Shown here: positions 1-8,210 of the stretch, in pieces
Numbering within the stretch: position 1 is the stretch's first letter
Layout of the letters: each line of letters opens with the position of its first letter
Source of the DNA: Pseudomonas pharyngis
Lineage (GTDB): Bacteria; Pseudomonadota; Gammaproteobacteria; Pseudomonadales; Pseudomonadaceae
Direction: 5' to 3'
Assembly: GCF_021602345.1 (NCBI RefSeq)
Contig: NZ_BQID01000007.1
Location: 1 to 64,000, forward strand
Length of the DNA: 64,000 nt
Made by a program: the position numbers and the translations under genes
The notes under the pieces: generated by a model
What the model was told of the DNA's origin: nothing
Databases searched by the model: none
What the model saw: the letters and a program-made list of their open reading frames with translations, nothing else

Positions 1-1
1 C

Positions 2-298
2 GAACTGACGCTGGTCGGCGGTGGCAGCTTCATCAAGATCGATGGCGGCGGCGTGACCATGAGCGGGCCGGCGATCAACATCAACTCCGGTGGTGGACCG
101 GGCAGCGGCACCGGTGCCGCCCCACTGATGCCGGGCGTGCTGAAACAGGCGGATGCGGACAAGGCTGGCCAAGTCGTCAAACCCTCCCTCGGCTCCTTCA
201 AGGCACAGTCAAAGGCAGGCGTGCTGTTGCCGACGCCGTCATGTCATCTCGACGCGACCGGGTGCTGTCCGGTTCACCAGACGGGAGCGTCAGCATGA
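2..298 (+). CDS. vgrG: VgrG C-terminal end (T6SS spike), partial
   Basis: The window opens inside this gene; about 98 C-terminal residues are visible. VgrG trimers form the needle tip of the type VI secretion system and carry effectors out of the cell. The visible start has the VgrG beta-helix/gp5-like signature: short repeats such as GGGSFIKIDGGGVTMSG followed by PAININSGGGPGSG, typical of the end of the DUF2345/needle region, then a Pro/Ala/Lys-rich tail likely used to bind cargo. Its stop codon overlaps the start of the DUF4123 gene in an ATGA arrangement, so the two are translationally coupled. The identification rests on this motif and on the neighbours, since the conserved N-terminal part is outside the window. 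Confidence 0.88.
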   Translation, partial: ELTLVGGGSFIKIDGGGVTMSGPAININSGGGPGSGTGAAPLMPGVLKQADADKAGQVVKPSLGSFKAQSKAGVLLPTPSCHLDATGCCPVHQTGASA

Positions 299-1128
299 TT
301 ACCTCCATCCAGTCACCTTTCGAGCAGCCTACGACAACCGGGGCAATGTGCCTGATTCTGGATCGCAGTTTTGATCCGGACCTGCTGAGCCACCTGTTTC
401 GAGGTGAAGAACAATCCAGGCCCAGCTGTATTCCATTGTTTACAAACACGCCTTACGCCGAGCTCCAGCCTGCTGGCCCCTACGTAGTCATGTACCCGGA
501 AAAGCATTCGGCTGCGAGTTACGCCAGCAAACTGCTGGAGCAATCCGATGCAGGGTGTGTCGCCTGGTTGAGTGATCCGGCCTTGCTGGATCAGGGCATT
601 GAACACTGGCGCAGTCTGCTGACCGTGAAAACCGATGAAGACCCTCAGCAAATGATGCGCTTCTATGAACCGCGCTGGCTGGAGCCTCTGCTATTCAGCC
701 TCAGCGAAGCTGAAAAAGCCCAATTCATCGGCCCCTTCAGTGGCATAGCCTGGCGCAATGAGATCGGCTGGCGGTATTACGCCAAGTCGCCTCAAAGCGC
801 TTCAACGGAAACTCAGGCTCCGGGCTGGCTGCATTTGAGCCCGGAGCGCCAGGCGCTGATCGAGCAGGGCAGGCTAAAGGTCATTGCGACCCGTTTTGCC
901 GACGATTATCAGGAAGTCTTGCCCACGGAGGACGCCGTCGAATTCGTCCACCGCCAATTGCTGGCCGGACAGGACATGGGCTACGAGCAAATGGCCGACC
1001 AAGAGCGATGGCTTCGAGTCGCCATCCAGCGTGGCGACAGTTTCTGGGATCAGTCACCGGCCGCCGAATTACTGGCGCGTGACGACGTCGCGCTAGGCGA
1101 CAAGTTGATGCAATTGGAAAGCCTGTGA
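295..1128 (+). CDS. DUF4123 T6SS adaptor/chaperone (Tap/TEC family)
   Basis: A 277-residue protein when read from the ATG that overlaps the vgrG stop; an upstream in-frame ATG would lie inside vgrG and is less likely. DUF4123 proteins are cytoplasmic adaptors that load a cognate effector onto the tip of VgrG. Family features visible are an N-terminal '[14 protein letters not shown]' strand, 'YVVMYP', '[21 protein letters not shown]', '[14 protein letters not shown]' and '[11 protein letters not shown]'. It lies between vgrG and the LysM protein, which starts 19 bp downstream, so the three form one operon and the LysM protein is its expected client. Confidence 0.88.
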   Translation: MITSIQSPFEQPTTTGAMCLILDRSFDPDLLSHLFRGEEQSRPSCIPLFTNTPYAELQPAGPYVVMYPEKHSAASYASKLLEQSDAGCVAWLSDPALLDQGIEHWRSLLTVKTDEDPQQMMRFYEPRWLEPLLFSLSEAEKAQFIGPFSGIAWRNEIGWRYYAKSPQSASTETQAPGWLHLSPERQALIEQGRLKVIATRFADDYQEVLPTEDAVEFVHRQLLAGQDMGYEQMADQERWLRVAIQRGDSFWDQSPAAELLARDDVALGDKLMQLESL

Positions 1129-1147
1129 ATCACAAGGACGATGCGCA

Positions 1148-3640
1148 ATGAGCGACACCTACACCGTTAAGAGCGGCGACACTCTTGGCAGCATTGCCGC
1201 CGCCAACAAATGCTCCGTGGCGGATCTTCGGGGACTGAACCCGATCATCACAGATCCCAATCACATCAAGGTCGGCTGGGTTCTGAAATTACCTGCAGCA
1301 AAAGCCCTGCCGCCACCCAAACACGCCGACAACCAAAGCACAACGGCTGTAAAAGGTGCCGTCGAGTGCAAGGACGAACTGGTCGATGTCGTACACATCA
1401 CCGGAGATGAACACTTTTACGTGCTGACTGAAAAAGAGTCGAAAGACCTCAAGCAGCAGAGCGACCTCGTCAAAAAACTCATGGACGAGCTGCATCAGAA
1501 TCTGGCCAAGGCGACCGAAGCCAGCAAATGCGCCAAGACCAAGGATCCGCAGGCTGGCTGCTCCTGCTCGCGTTGTGTCAAAGATGACTGGAACGCGAAG
1601 GCCGAGGAAGCAGGCCTGCTGCAACGTTCCCCTCCCCCGGTGGAAAAACCGAAAACTGTCATCGAGCGCAAGGAGGATCTGCAAGGCCAACTGGCGACCG
1701 TGCAAAAGGCCCGTGACTGGTATCAGCGCTACAAGCCGCAGCCCGCATTCGAAGGCAACTATCTGGAGACCAACTGGGAAGGCCTGCAAGCCAAAAAAGT
1801 TGCCGAGCTCAACGCGGAGATTCAGTCACTGCGCAACCGGATTGCCGCACAAGGCAAAGCCGAAGCCGGCGACAGCTCCACCAGTGCCAACGGTGCAGCA
1901 CCAGACATCAAACATGGCAAAGGGAAAGCCTCGGACACCCAGAAAGGCAAGCAGGTCAAAACCGGGATTACGGTGGTCGAATACATTTCCTTCCGTGACC
2001 CGTCTCGCCGCCACTACATTCCGGTACGCACCCGAGAACAACTCACCTGGAGTGTCAAAGTCCCTACCAAGGTGATGCAAGGCAAACCACTGGACAAGAA
2101 TCTGGCCAAGGATCTGATCAAGGACATCCGTACGGCGGTCAATGATGGTCGCAAAACCAGCCCTCTGGGGAGCCTGGAAGCCAAATTCACATCGTGGACG
2201 AGCAAGGACGACAACCTGCTCAACGCACTGCACAAAGAATGCTCCTGGACCTCCAACGAAGCGGACTCTGCGATGTACGCCGTGTCGGCCGAAGCCCACG
2301 CGTTCCGTTTTGCCGCCACGGCCAGTGCCGGTATCAACAGTTGGGAACCCGGCAAAGGCAACATCGAACTCGGCGTCAAAGGCAGCGCAGCAATCTCTCT
2401 GGCCGAAGGCTCCGTTGCACTCAAGAGCTACTTTCCCGACCAGGGTGGCTACGTGGTGCGCATGCCGTACCGCAATGCCGAAGGCAAGGAAGTGGTCAGC
2501 GACATTGGCATCTTCCGGCTCGACGGCAAGGTGGAATTGTCTTGCTTCCTTGGCGCCACCGCGCAAGGCCAGGCAGGTGCCAAAGCCCAATACAAACCCA
2601 AGGAAGTAGAAGCCTCCGGTGTGACCGCACTGTTGAGTACGCCCGACCTGGCCGTCGACAAGAAACGCGGTGGCAGCCTCGGCCTGAAGGGCAACGCATT
2701 CGCGGGCGTTCAAGGTGGCGGAACCGTAACCGGAACGTTGAAGTGGCTTGATTCCACCAAACAAGGTGTGGGCAAGATCACGCCCGGACAGGCGAATGAC
2801 AGTGGCAGTACGGACTGGTCGAGTCTGGTGGAAATCAAGGCGGAGGGGAATGTCGCACTTGGAATCGGGGCGAGTTTTGATTTTGGGATTGAAATCCGCG
2901 CAGACCGGTTGGCAATTAATTGCAAGGCAAGCTTAGTTTTCGGACCGGGTGCAGGTGGTGGCTTTGGTACGTCGATAGACTTAGAAAAAATTGGTGATTT
3001 GATCTATGTCTTTTGCAACGCGCTATCAAAAGCAGACTTCCACTATCAGTTGGCGGTGAGCAAGGATGCCTTCAACTATATGGCAAGAGGAATGTTCAGA
3101 ATAGCTACGCAGCCAGGCGAAGCATTTGATGAGGGTTTTCGAAAGATTGGACTTTGGTGGGACGATCGACAGGCAACCAAGGTAGAAGCCCAAAACCTCG
3201 CAAAATATCTAATCAACAACCAGGCCATTAAAATAAAAAACAAGAAAATACCACTTGAAATTTTACCACCTGAAACCATTGGCCCGATGCTTCATTTATT
3301 AACCGAAAGCTTTGTGGAAAGCTGGGCTGAAGACCAGGAAAAAGCTGCTGTATTATTACTTTCCCATCTACGCAGCTGGAGACACTTCATTGAGGTGTTA
3401 GAATGCTGCTCAAAAGATGGCAGCAAGGTTAATGCAATGAAAAGTCTGAATCGTCTAAACTCCTTACTTGATGGGAAGGAGCAGCAACAATTTAACCGTT
3501 TCATTGGGACGTTAGCAGTAAATATTGACAGCAAGGCGCAGGAATATGGAATGCTTGCGTGGAGCCCCGGCCAGCCTTGGCGTAAAGAAAAGACGTTGAT
3601 AGCAGCAAGGCGGAGCAGCCACTTTGACAATTTGGCTTAA
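1148..3640 (+). CDS. LysM-domain T6SS effector candidate
   Basis: An 830-residue protein, last in a vgrG-DUF4123-cargo operon, so presumably delivered by VgrG. Residues 4-50 are a LysM peptidoglycan-binding repeat ([14 protein letters not shown]...). A Cys cluster follows at about residues 128-142 (GCSCSRC), then a Lys/Glu/Gln-rich coiled-coil stretch at about 170-235. A Gly/Ala-rich region of alternating strands spans about 370-660, with [25 protein letters not shown] and [12 protein letters not shown]. The final 190 residues have a different composition, with long amphipathic helices. I recognise no catalytic motif, so the toxic activity is unknown; the Gly-rich strands could suit membrane insertion, but that is speculation. 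GC falls sharply in the last quarter: by hand count 38/60 at 2401-2460 against 21/60 at 3181-3240. An AGGA-like ribosome site precedes the ATG. Effector status is inferred from context. Confidence 0.78.
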   Translation: MSDTYTVKSGDTLGSIAAANKCSVADLRGLNPIITDPNHIKVGWVLKLPAAKALPPPKHADNQSTTAVKGAVECKDELVDVVHITGDEHFYVLTEKESKDLKQQSDLVKKLMDELHQNLAKATEASKCAKTKDPQAGCSCSRCVKDDWNAKAEEAGLLQRSPPPVEKPKTVIERKEDLQGQLATVQKARDWYQRYKPQPAFEGNYLETNWEGLQAKKVAELNAEIQSLRNRIAAQGKAEAGDSSTSANGAAPDIKHGKGKASDTQKGKQVKTGITVVEYISFRDPSRRHYIPVRTREQLTWSVKVPTKVMQGKPLDKNLAKDLIKDIRTAVNDGRKTSPLGSLEAKFTSWTSKDDNLLNALHKECSWTSNEADSAMYAVSAEAHAFRFAATASAGINSWEPGKGNIELGVKGSAAISLAEGSVALKSYFPDQGGYVVRMPYRNAEGKEVVSDIGIFRLDGKVELSCFLGATAQGQAGAKAQYKPKEVEASGVTALLSTPDLAVDKKRGGSLGLKGNAFAGVQGGGTVTGTLKWLDSTKQGVGKITPGQANDSGSTDWSSLVEIKAEGNVALGIGASFDFGIEIRADRLAINCKASLVFGPGAGGGFGTSIDLEKIGDLIYVFCNALSKADFHYQLAVSKDAFNYMARGMFRIATQPGEAFDEGFRKIGLWWDDRQATKVEAQNLAKYLINNQAIKIKNKKIPLEILPPETIGPMLHLLTESFVESWAEDQEKAAVLLLSHLRSWRHFIEVLECCSKDGSKVNAMKSLNRLNSLLDGKEQQQFNRFIGTLAVNIDSKAQEYGMLAWSPGQPWRKEKTLIAARRSSHFDNLA

Positions 3641-3643
3641 TTA

Positions 3644-3662
3644 AAGGCGCTTTCAGCGCCTT
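3644..3662. terminator. Hairpin between convergent effector and lipoprotein genes
   Basis: A perfect 7-bp stem (AAGGCGC / GCGCCTT) with loop TTTCA lies 3 bp after the effector stop and just beyond the end of the facing lipoprotein gene. The flanks are TTAATTA and TAATTTCT, so it can act as a bidirectional terminator. Confidence 0.7.
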
Positions 3663-3672
3663 AATTTCTATA

Positions 3673-4683
3673 CTAATTTAATGATACTGACTGAACAGCA
3701 CATCGAAAACCTGCATCACTCGTATGATATTTTTGTATTGGGCCCACAGCCCAGCGACGGACCATTGGAGCGGCAGATAATGGAGCTTCCAAGACCGTTG
3801 AGCCGCGCCTGATTTTTTGAGTACCAAATTCTGGTCCTTGCGGATTTTCAAGAGGAGAAACTTTGTAATAGTCTTTATCGTACCAGTCACTAACCCAATC
3901 AGTTGAGTTACCAGAAAAACCATATATCCCCAATGGATTAGGTGCGAAGCGATCCACTGGAAAATTATTCTCCTCGTCTTCGACTGGGAAATTTTTCCCA
4001 AAGTCCAGACTTCCACTGTCCGTAGGAAATAAAAGCTTTTTCCCACGACTGCGCGCAGCGTATTCCCACTGAGCTTCAGTCGGCAGCCCCACCGCATAGC
4101 CACTTAGATCCCCCAGCCACTGGCAATAATCTCTGGCATCCTGCCAAGTTTTAGTTGGCGCAGGCAAACTAGGCTGATATCTAAATTTTAGATCTTCACG
4201 CTCTCGGTACTCCTGATCGAATAGAGACTTTTTGTTTACAAAAAAATACAAATCAAAATCACCCAGAACCACTTGAAACTTAGAAATATAATACCCACTC
4301 AGCACTACCGAATGCACAAAATCATCATCACTATCAGGACTTATACTGCAAAGCTGATCCGAATCTTGCCCGCATGGCCAAGCACATACATTTCTTTCGT
4401 CATACTCACACGCCCAGCCAAAGTCACCCATATCAAACTGGCCTCCTTCGACAAAAATCATATTGTCAATCGACCGAACTACCATATTGAGTAATTTCCC
4501 GCGCAGCTCAGTGGAGAGATTCGGGTAATTAGTCTTTATAGTTGCCGCGATCGATGCGACCTTTTCCGAACTGAGGATCTTACTGACTGGCAGCGAATCA
4601 TGTTCTGCTTTGCAGCCGAAAATTATAAAAAACACTGCAAAGACGAATACCCACCGACACAAAACTGACAACATCCTTATCAT
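3673..4683 (-). CDS. SUMF1/FGE-fold lipoprotein, copy A (candidate T6SS immunity)
   Basis: A 336-residue protein with a lipoprotein signal (hydrophobic stretch ending in IIFGC near residue 24; Lys at +2, so outer-membrane sorting is expected). The mature part is an SUMF1/formylglycine-generating-enzyme-type domain: 'MIFVEGGQFDMGDFG', 'LPTEAQWEYAARSRGK', 'GIYGFSGNSTDWVSDWYD', and a terminal 'GFRCA'. The strand holding the two catalytic Cys in true FGEs reads IRRGSTVLEAPLSAA here, without Cys, so enzyme activity is unlikely. It is the copy nearest the effector and faces it across a shared terminator. Being periplasmic, AT-rich and one of three tandem paralogues beside a T6SS effector, it is a candidate immunity protein; that role is inferred. 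Copy A is the most divergent. Start ATG at 4683; a second ATG three codons later is possible. Confidence 0.8.
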   Translation of the reverse strand: MIRMLSVLCRWVFVFAVFFIIFGCKAEHDSLPVSKILSSEKVASIAATIKTNYPNLSTELRGKLLNMVVRSIDNMIFVEGGQFDMGDFGWACEYDERNVCAWPCGQDSDQLCSISPDSDDDFVHSVVLSGYYISKFQVVLGDFDLYFFVNKKSLFDQEYREREDLKFRYQPSLPAPTKTWQDARDYCQWLGDLSGYAVGLPTEAQWEYAARSRGKKLLFPTDSGSLDFGKNFPVEDEENNFPVDRFAPNPLGIYGFSGNSTDWVSDWYDKDYYKVSPLENPQGPEFGTQKIRRGSTVLEAPLSAAPMVRRWAVGPIQKYHTSDAGFRCAVQSVSLN

Positions 4684-4763
4684 CCTAAAACATCTAAGAG
4701 CATCGCTACCGCCAGACCAAAATTGACATATTCACCAATGGAAAAAACGCTTGAGAGAAGCAG

Positions 4764-5759
4764 TCATTGCAGACGCCCCTCTGACTGAATAGCGCAGCGA
4801 AAACCAGTACCAGGATAATAGGCTTCCTGTTCTGGTTTATCCGGCCAGCGTCTAACTATAGATGCGGCGGACATTGGGCCTTCTGGATAGTAGGAGCCTC
4901 GCTTAACCTTATATGTACCTTTGTCCGGCCCTTGAGGATTTTCCACTGGTGACTGTCGGTAGTATTCCTCATCGTACCAATCATTAACCCAGTCAGTCGC
5001 GTTACCTGCAAGACTGTAAATACCCAGTGGACTGGGTGGAAATTTAGCAATTGAAAACGTTCTACCGCTTCCTTCCACAGGATAGTTTTTCCCAAAACTC
5101 AAACTACCTGTATCAGTAGGAAAAAGAATATGTTGCCCGCGATTACGGGCAGCAAATTCCCACTGCGCCTCGGTAGGCAAATCCACCGAATAACCACTAA
5201 GGCTGGCAATCCAGTGACAATAATCCTTGGACTCTTGCCAAGTTTTGGTAAATGCAGGCAAATCACGTTGATAGCGAAACTTCAAATCTTCACGTTCGCG
5301 CTTTTCAGCATCAAACAGAGGTTTTCCGTTTGCAATAAAGAACAAATCGAAATCACCCAGCGAGACTTGAAACTTTGAAAAATAATAGGAACTCAGTTTG
5401 ACCGGATGAACAAAGTCATCATCGCCATTACTGCTGATATTACAAAGCTGGTCCGGATCCTGTCCGCAAGGCCAAGCACAAACATCCGTTTCGTCGTATT
5501 CGCAAGCCCAGCCAAAGTCGCCCATATCAAACTGGCCACCTTCGACAAACACCATATTGTCAATCGACTGCACTACGGTGTTGAGGACCTTTTCACGCAG
5601 ATCAGTGGAGAGGTTGGGGTACTTGGTTTTGATGGTTGCCGCAATCGACGCGACCTTTTCCGGTGTCAGGCTTTTGCTGACTGGCAATGGGCCGGATTCG
5701 GCCTCGCAGCCGGCCAGAAAAAACAGGGCCGGGAGGGCAAGCACAAACTGACGTAGCAC
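4764..5759 (-). CDS. SUMF1/FGE-fold lipoprotein, copy B (candidate T6SS immunity)
   Basis: A paralogue of the neighbours on both sides. From GTG at 5759 (AAGGA eight bases upstream) the protein is 331 residues and begins with a classic lipoprotein signal, LALPALFFLAGC; an upstream TTG at 5786 would add nine residues. After the lipidated Cys comes a shared helix (PEKVASIAATIKTKYPNLS) and the SUMF1-type domain ('MVFVEGGQFDMGDFG', 'LPTEAQWEFAARNRGQ', 'GIYSLAGNATDWVNDWYD', 'GFRCA'). The catalytic-Cys strand reads VKRGSYYPEGPMSAA, without Cys. Copies B and C are nearly the same over the first 130 residues and diverge in the loops between motifs, the pattern expected if surface loops set partner specificity. 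The upstream DNA is also shared with copy C. Confidence 0.8.
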   Translation of the reverse strand: MLRQFVLALPALFFLAGCEAESGPLPVSKSLTPEKVASIAATIKTKYPNLSTDLREKVLNTVVQSIDNMVFVEGGQFDMGDFGWACEYDETDVCAWPCGQDPDQLCNISSNGDDDFVHPVKLSSYYFSKFQVSLGDFDLFFIANGKPLFDAEKREREDLKFRYQRDLPAFTKTWQESKDYCHWIASLSGYSVDLPTEAQWEFAARNRGQHILFPTDTGSLSFGKNYPVEGSGRTFSIAKFPPSPLGIYSLAGNATDWVNDWYDEEYYRQSPVENPQGPDKGTYKVKRGSYYPEGPMSAASIVRRWPDKPEQEAYYPGTGFRCAIQSEGRLQ

Positions 5760-5789
5760 GGGCAATTTCCTTATAGGGTGCGTCAAAGG

Positions 5790-6137
5790 CCAAACCTTAA
5801 CATCCCCTGCCGTGTCTCACAAAAACCTGAATACCTCCTCCTCCACAAAAGCCAACCTGACCGGCCTCTCCAACTCAGCCTTCAACCCCGGCCCCAGCTT
5901 CAAATGCCGAGCCAGCTCATCCAGATACCACCTCTCCATTCCTATCATCACGCTCGGCACATACACCTCCGTTGCTATCCGCGCAACGTCGGCAGGCTCA
6001 AGGAGCTATGGAGTTTGGTGTGAAGCCAGGACTTAAATTGCTGGTCGTTGTGGAGTTTGGTAATTCGTGGATCAATTGACGTTCGCGATCATCGATGTGG
6101 CTGTCGGCTTAGTCGATGGCTACAAGGGCTTCTACGA
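5790..6137 (-). pseudogene. Remnant of the 3' end of the DUF533 gene
   Basis: This stretch is a decayed copy of 7262-7640, the end of the intact DUF533 gene plus its downstream spacer. The first part is nearly identical (CAAACCTTAACATCCCCTGC, then CAAAAACCTGAATACCTCC against TAAAAACCTGAATACCTCC). Further matches follow in the same order: TTTCAACCCCGG, TCATCCAGATA, ATCACGCTCG, GACGTTCGCGATCATCGATGTGGC against GGCGTTCGCGGTCGTCGATGTGGC. Several internal deletions and frameshifts remove the reading frame. It sits directly upstream of copy B just as the intact gene end sits upstream of copy C, so a unit of DUF533 3' end plus lipoprotein gene was duplicated in tandem and the gene fragment then decayed. 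Confidence 0.85.
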
Positions 6138-6144
6138 CAAAAAA

Positions 6145-6184
6145 AGGTGACAGATTGACACTTTGAAAAACAAACCTGTCACCT
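6145..6184. repeat. AGGTGACAG inverted repeat
   Basis: A 9-bp inverted repeat (AGGTGACAG / CTGTCACCT) with a 22-nt loop lies at the edge of the DUF533 remnant and beyond the end of copy C. GGTGACAG-type stems are, as I recall, scattered in Pseudomonas intergenic DNA. It may end transcription of copy C or mark the duplication junction. Confidence 0.5.
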
Positions 6185-6237
6185 CTTCGTTTGGGGTCTA
6201 AAAATGAAGGTGCAGAAGACGCCTTCAGCCTGAAATA

Positions 6238-7230
6238 CTAAAGCGGCTTACTGGACTGAATTGCACACCTAAAACTTGTATCGCTTGAATGATATTTTTG
6301 CACTAACTCTTCAGGCCAACGGCGGATGAGAGGTGCCGCAGACAGTGGCGCGTCCAAAGTTGTAGATCCTCTCCTGATCTTCTTTTCGCCCGTTTCCGGC
6401 CCCTGAGGATTGTCTACAGGAGAAACTTTGTAATAATTTTCATCGTACCAGTCATTAACCCAATCGGTGGAATTACCAGCCATACCATAGAACCCCATAG
6501 GATTAGGTGCAAAACGATTCACTGGGAAATTTTCCTCTTCATTTTCGAAAGGAAAATTCTTACCGTAATCAAGACTCCCAGTATCAGTAGGAAACAGGAT
6601 GTGCTGCCCACGGTTGCGGGCTGCAAACTCCCATTGCGCCTCTGTCGGCAGGTCTACTTCGTAACCACTTAAAGAACCAATCCAAGTGCAATAATCTTTT
6701 GCTTCCTGCCAGCTTTGAGTTGGTGCAGGAAGGTTAGGCAAATAAAGATTTTCCAAATCTTTGCGTTTTCGATCCTCTGCGTCATAGAGCGGCTTTCCAT
6801 TAGCCACAAAAAAAAGATCGAAATCCGCCAACGTAGCCTGATATTTCGATAGATAGTAACTGCTCAACTTTACCGGATGGACGAAATCGTCATTGCCCTT
6901 CCTGCTGATATGACAAAGCTGCTCCGGCTCTTGCCCGCAAGGCCAAGTACAAACATCCGTTTCGTCGTATTCGCAAGCCCATCCAAAGTCGCCCATATCA
7001 AACTGGCCACCTTCGATAAACACCATGTTGTCAATCGACTGAACTACGGTGTTGAGGACCTTTTCGCGCATCTCGCTGGATAGGTTCGGATACTTGGTTT
7101 TAATAGTTTCCGCAATCGACGCGACTTTTTCCGGTGTCAGGTTCATGCTGACGGGCAATGAGCCGGACTCGGCCCCGCAACCGGCCAGAAAAAACATGGC
7201 CGGAAGGGCGAGTAAAAACTGACGTAACAC
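6238..7230 (-). CDS. SUMF1/FGE-fold lipoprotein, copy C (candidate T6SS immunity)
   Basis: The third and most upstream member of the tandem array. From GTG at 7230 (AAGGA eight bases upstream) it is 330 residues; a TTG at 7257 is an alternative start. The signal LALPAMFFLAGC is followed by Gly at +2, so outer-membrane lipidation is expected. Domain motifs are 'MVFIEGGQFDMGDFG', 'LPTEAQWEFAARNRGQ', 'GFYGMAGNSTDWVNDWYD' and 'FRCAIQ'. The strand for catalytic Cys reads IRRGSTTLDAPLSAA, without Cys and close to copy A. Copy C therefore combines a copy-B-like N-terminus with a copy-A-like C-terminal part, which hints at recombination among the copies. The role as immunity protein is inferred from position beside the T6SS effector. 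Confidence 0.8.
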   Translation of the reverse strand: MLRQFLLALPAMFFLAGCGAESGSLPVSMNLTPEKVASIAETIKTKYPNLSSEMREKVLNTVVQSIDNMVFIEGGQFDMGDFGWACEYDETDVCTWPCGQEPEQLCHISRKGNDDFVHPVKLSSYYLSKYQATLADFDLFFVANGKPLYDAEDRKRKDLENLYLPNLPAPTQSWQEAKDYCTWIGSLSGYEVDLPTEAQWEFAARNRGQHILFPTDTGSLDYGKNFPFENEEENFPVNRFAPNPMGFYGMAGNSTDWVNDWYDENYYKVSPVDNPQGPETGEKKIRRGSTTLDAPLSAAPLIRRWPEELVQKYHSSDTSFRCAIQSSKPL

Positions 7231-7311
7231 GGGCAATATCCTTATAAGGTGCGTCAAAGGCCAAACCTTAACATCCCCTGCCCTGTCTCATAAAAACCTG
7301 AATACCTCCGC

Positions 7312-8034
7312 TTACACCAAAGCCACCCTCACCTGCCTCTCCAGCTCCACTTTCAACCCCGGCTCCAGCTTCAGTTGCCGCGCCAGTTCATCCAGATAGC
7401 TCTTCTCCATGAAGTTTTCCTCATCCACCAGCATCACGCTCGCCACGTACATCTCGGCAGCCATCTCCGGCGTGCTCGCCGCGCGGGCGACGTCGGTGGG
7501 GTCGAGGGGTTTGTTGAGTTCGGCGTGGAGCCAGTGTTTGAGTTCCTGATCGTTGTCGAGTTTGGTGAATTCACCTTCGATCAGTTGGCGTTCGCGGTCG
7601 TCGATGTGGCCGTCGGCCTTGGCGGCGGCGACCAAGGCTTTGAGGATGGCCTGGCTGTGTTGTTCGACTTGCGCCGGTGGCAGGCGATCGAGGGTTTGCG
7701 GTTCGCTTTGTGGGGCGATGCCTTTCTGGGCGTTCCAGTTGCCATAGGCTTTGTAGGCGATCACGCCCAGTGCGGCGAGGCCGCCGTAGAGGGCGACTTT
7801 ACCGCCAACCTTACGGGCCTTTTTACTGCCCAGCAGCAGGCCCATGGCGCCGGCCGCCAGGGCACCGCCGCCTGCGCCTGACAGCAAGCCGCCGAGTGCG
7901 CCGTTACTGGAAGATCCGCCCAGCAAGCCGCCCAAACCACCGGCAGCCGGTTTGTTCTGCGCCCCGCCCGCCTTGTTCTGCAACAGATCCTGGCCGGACT
8001 TAAGGAGTTGATCGAGCAATCCACGGGTGTTCAT
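7312..8034 (-). CDS. DUF533 / TerB-like inner-membrane protein (YebE family)
   Basis: A 240-residue protein from the ATG at 8034, preceded by GGAG; longer in-frame starts lie in the divergent promoter region. The N-terminal third is Gly/Ala-rich (GGLGGLLGG, GAGGGALAAGAMGLLLG). A membrane segment lies at about residues 80-97 (VALYGGLAALGVIAYKAYG). The C-terminal half is a TerB-like all-helical domain with the acidic motif AAAKADGHIDDRE at about 136-148 and the typical ending YLDELARQL. Family members are linked to the envelope or tellurite resistance, but the function is not known. The gene is divergent from the LysR gene; a fragment of its 3' end was duplicated into the lipoprotein array downstream. 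Confidence 0.85.
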   Translation of the reverse strand: MNTRGLLDQLLKSGQDLLQNKAGGAQNKPAAGGLGGLLGGSSSNGALGGLLSGAGGGALAAGAMGLLLGSKKARKVGGKVALYGGLAALGVIAYKAYGNWNAQKGIAPQSEPQTLDRLPPAQVEQHSQAILKALVAAAKADGHIDDRERQLIEGEFTKLDNDQELKHWLHAELNKPLDPTDVARAASTPEMAAEMYVASVMLVDEENFMEKSYLDELARQLKLEPGLKVELERQVRVALV

Positions 8035-8210
8035 GTTCCGTCTCCAAACTGGGGTTATCCGGATCAATAAGGCCCTCAGCCTAGTTCGAAAGTGCCCGTC
8101 ACCTGGGTGCGAGTGTGCTTCCAGATGTTGCCTGGCCCACGGCAGCCCTTCGCGAAAATAGATATACACTCGAGGCAATCTATAAAAACCGCCCACCGGG
8201 TAAACCTTCC

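Noticed and set aside
3673-7257. Active formylglycine-generating enzymes for sulfatase maturation
   Set aside because: Catalytic Cys residues are absent, the proteins are exported lipoproteins, and no sulfatase is nearby.
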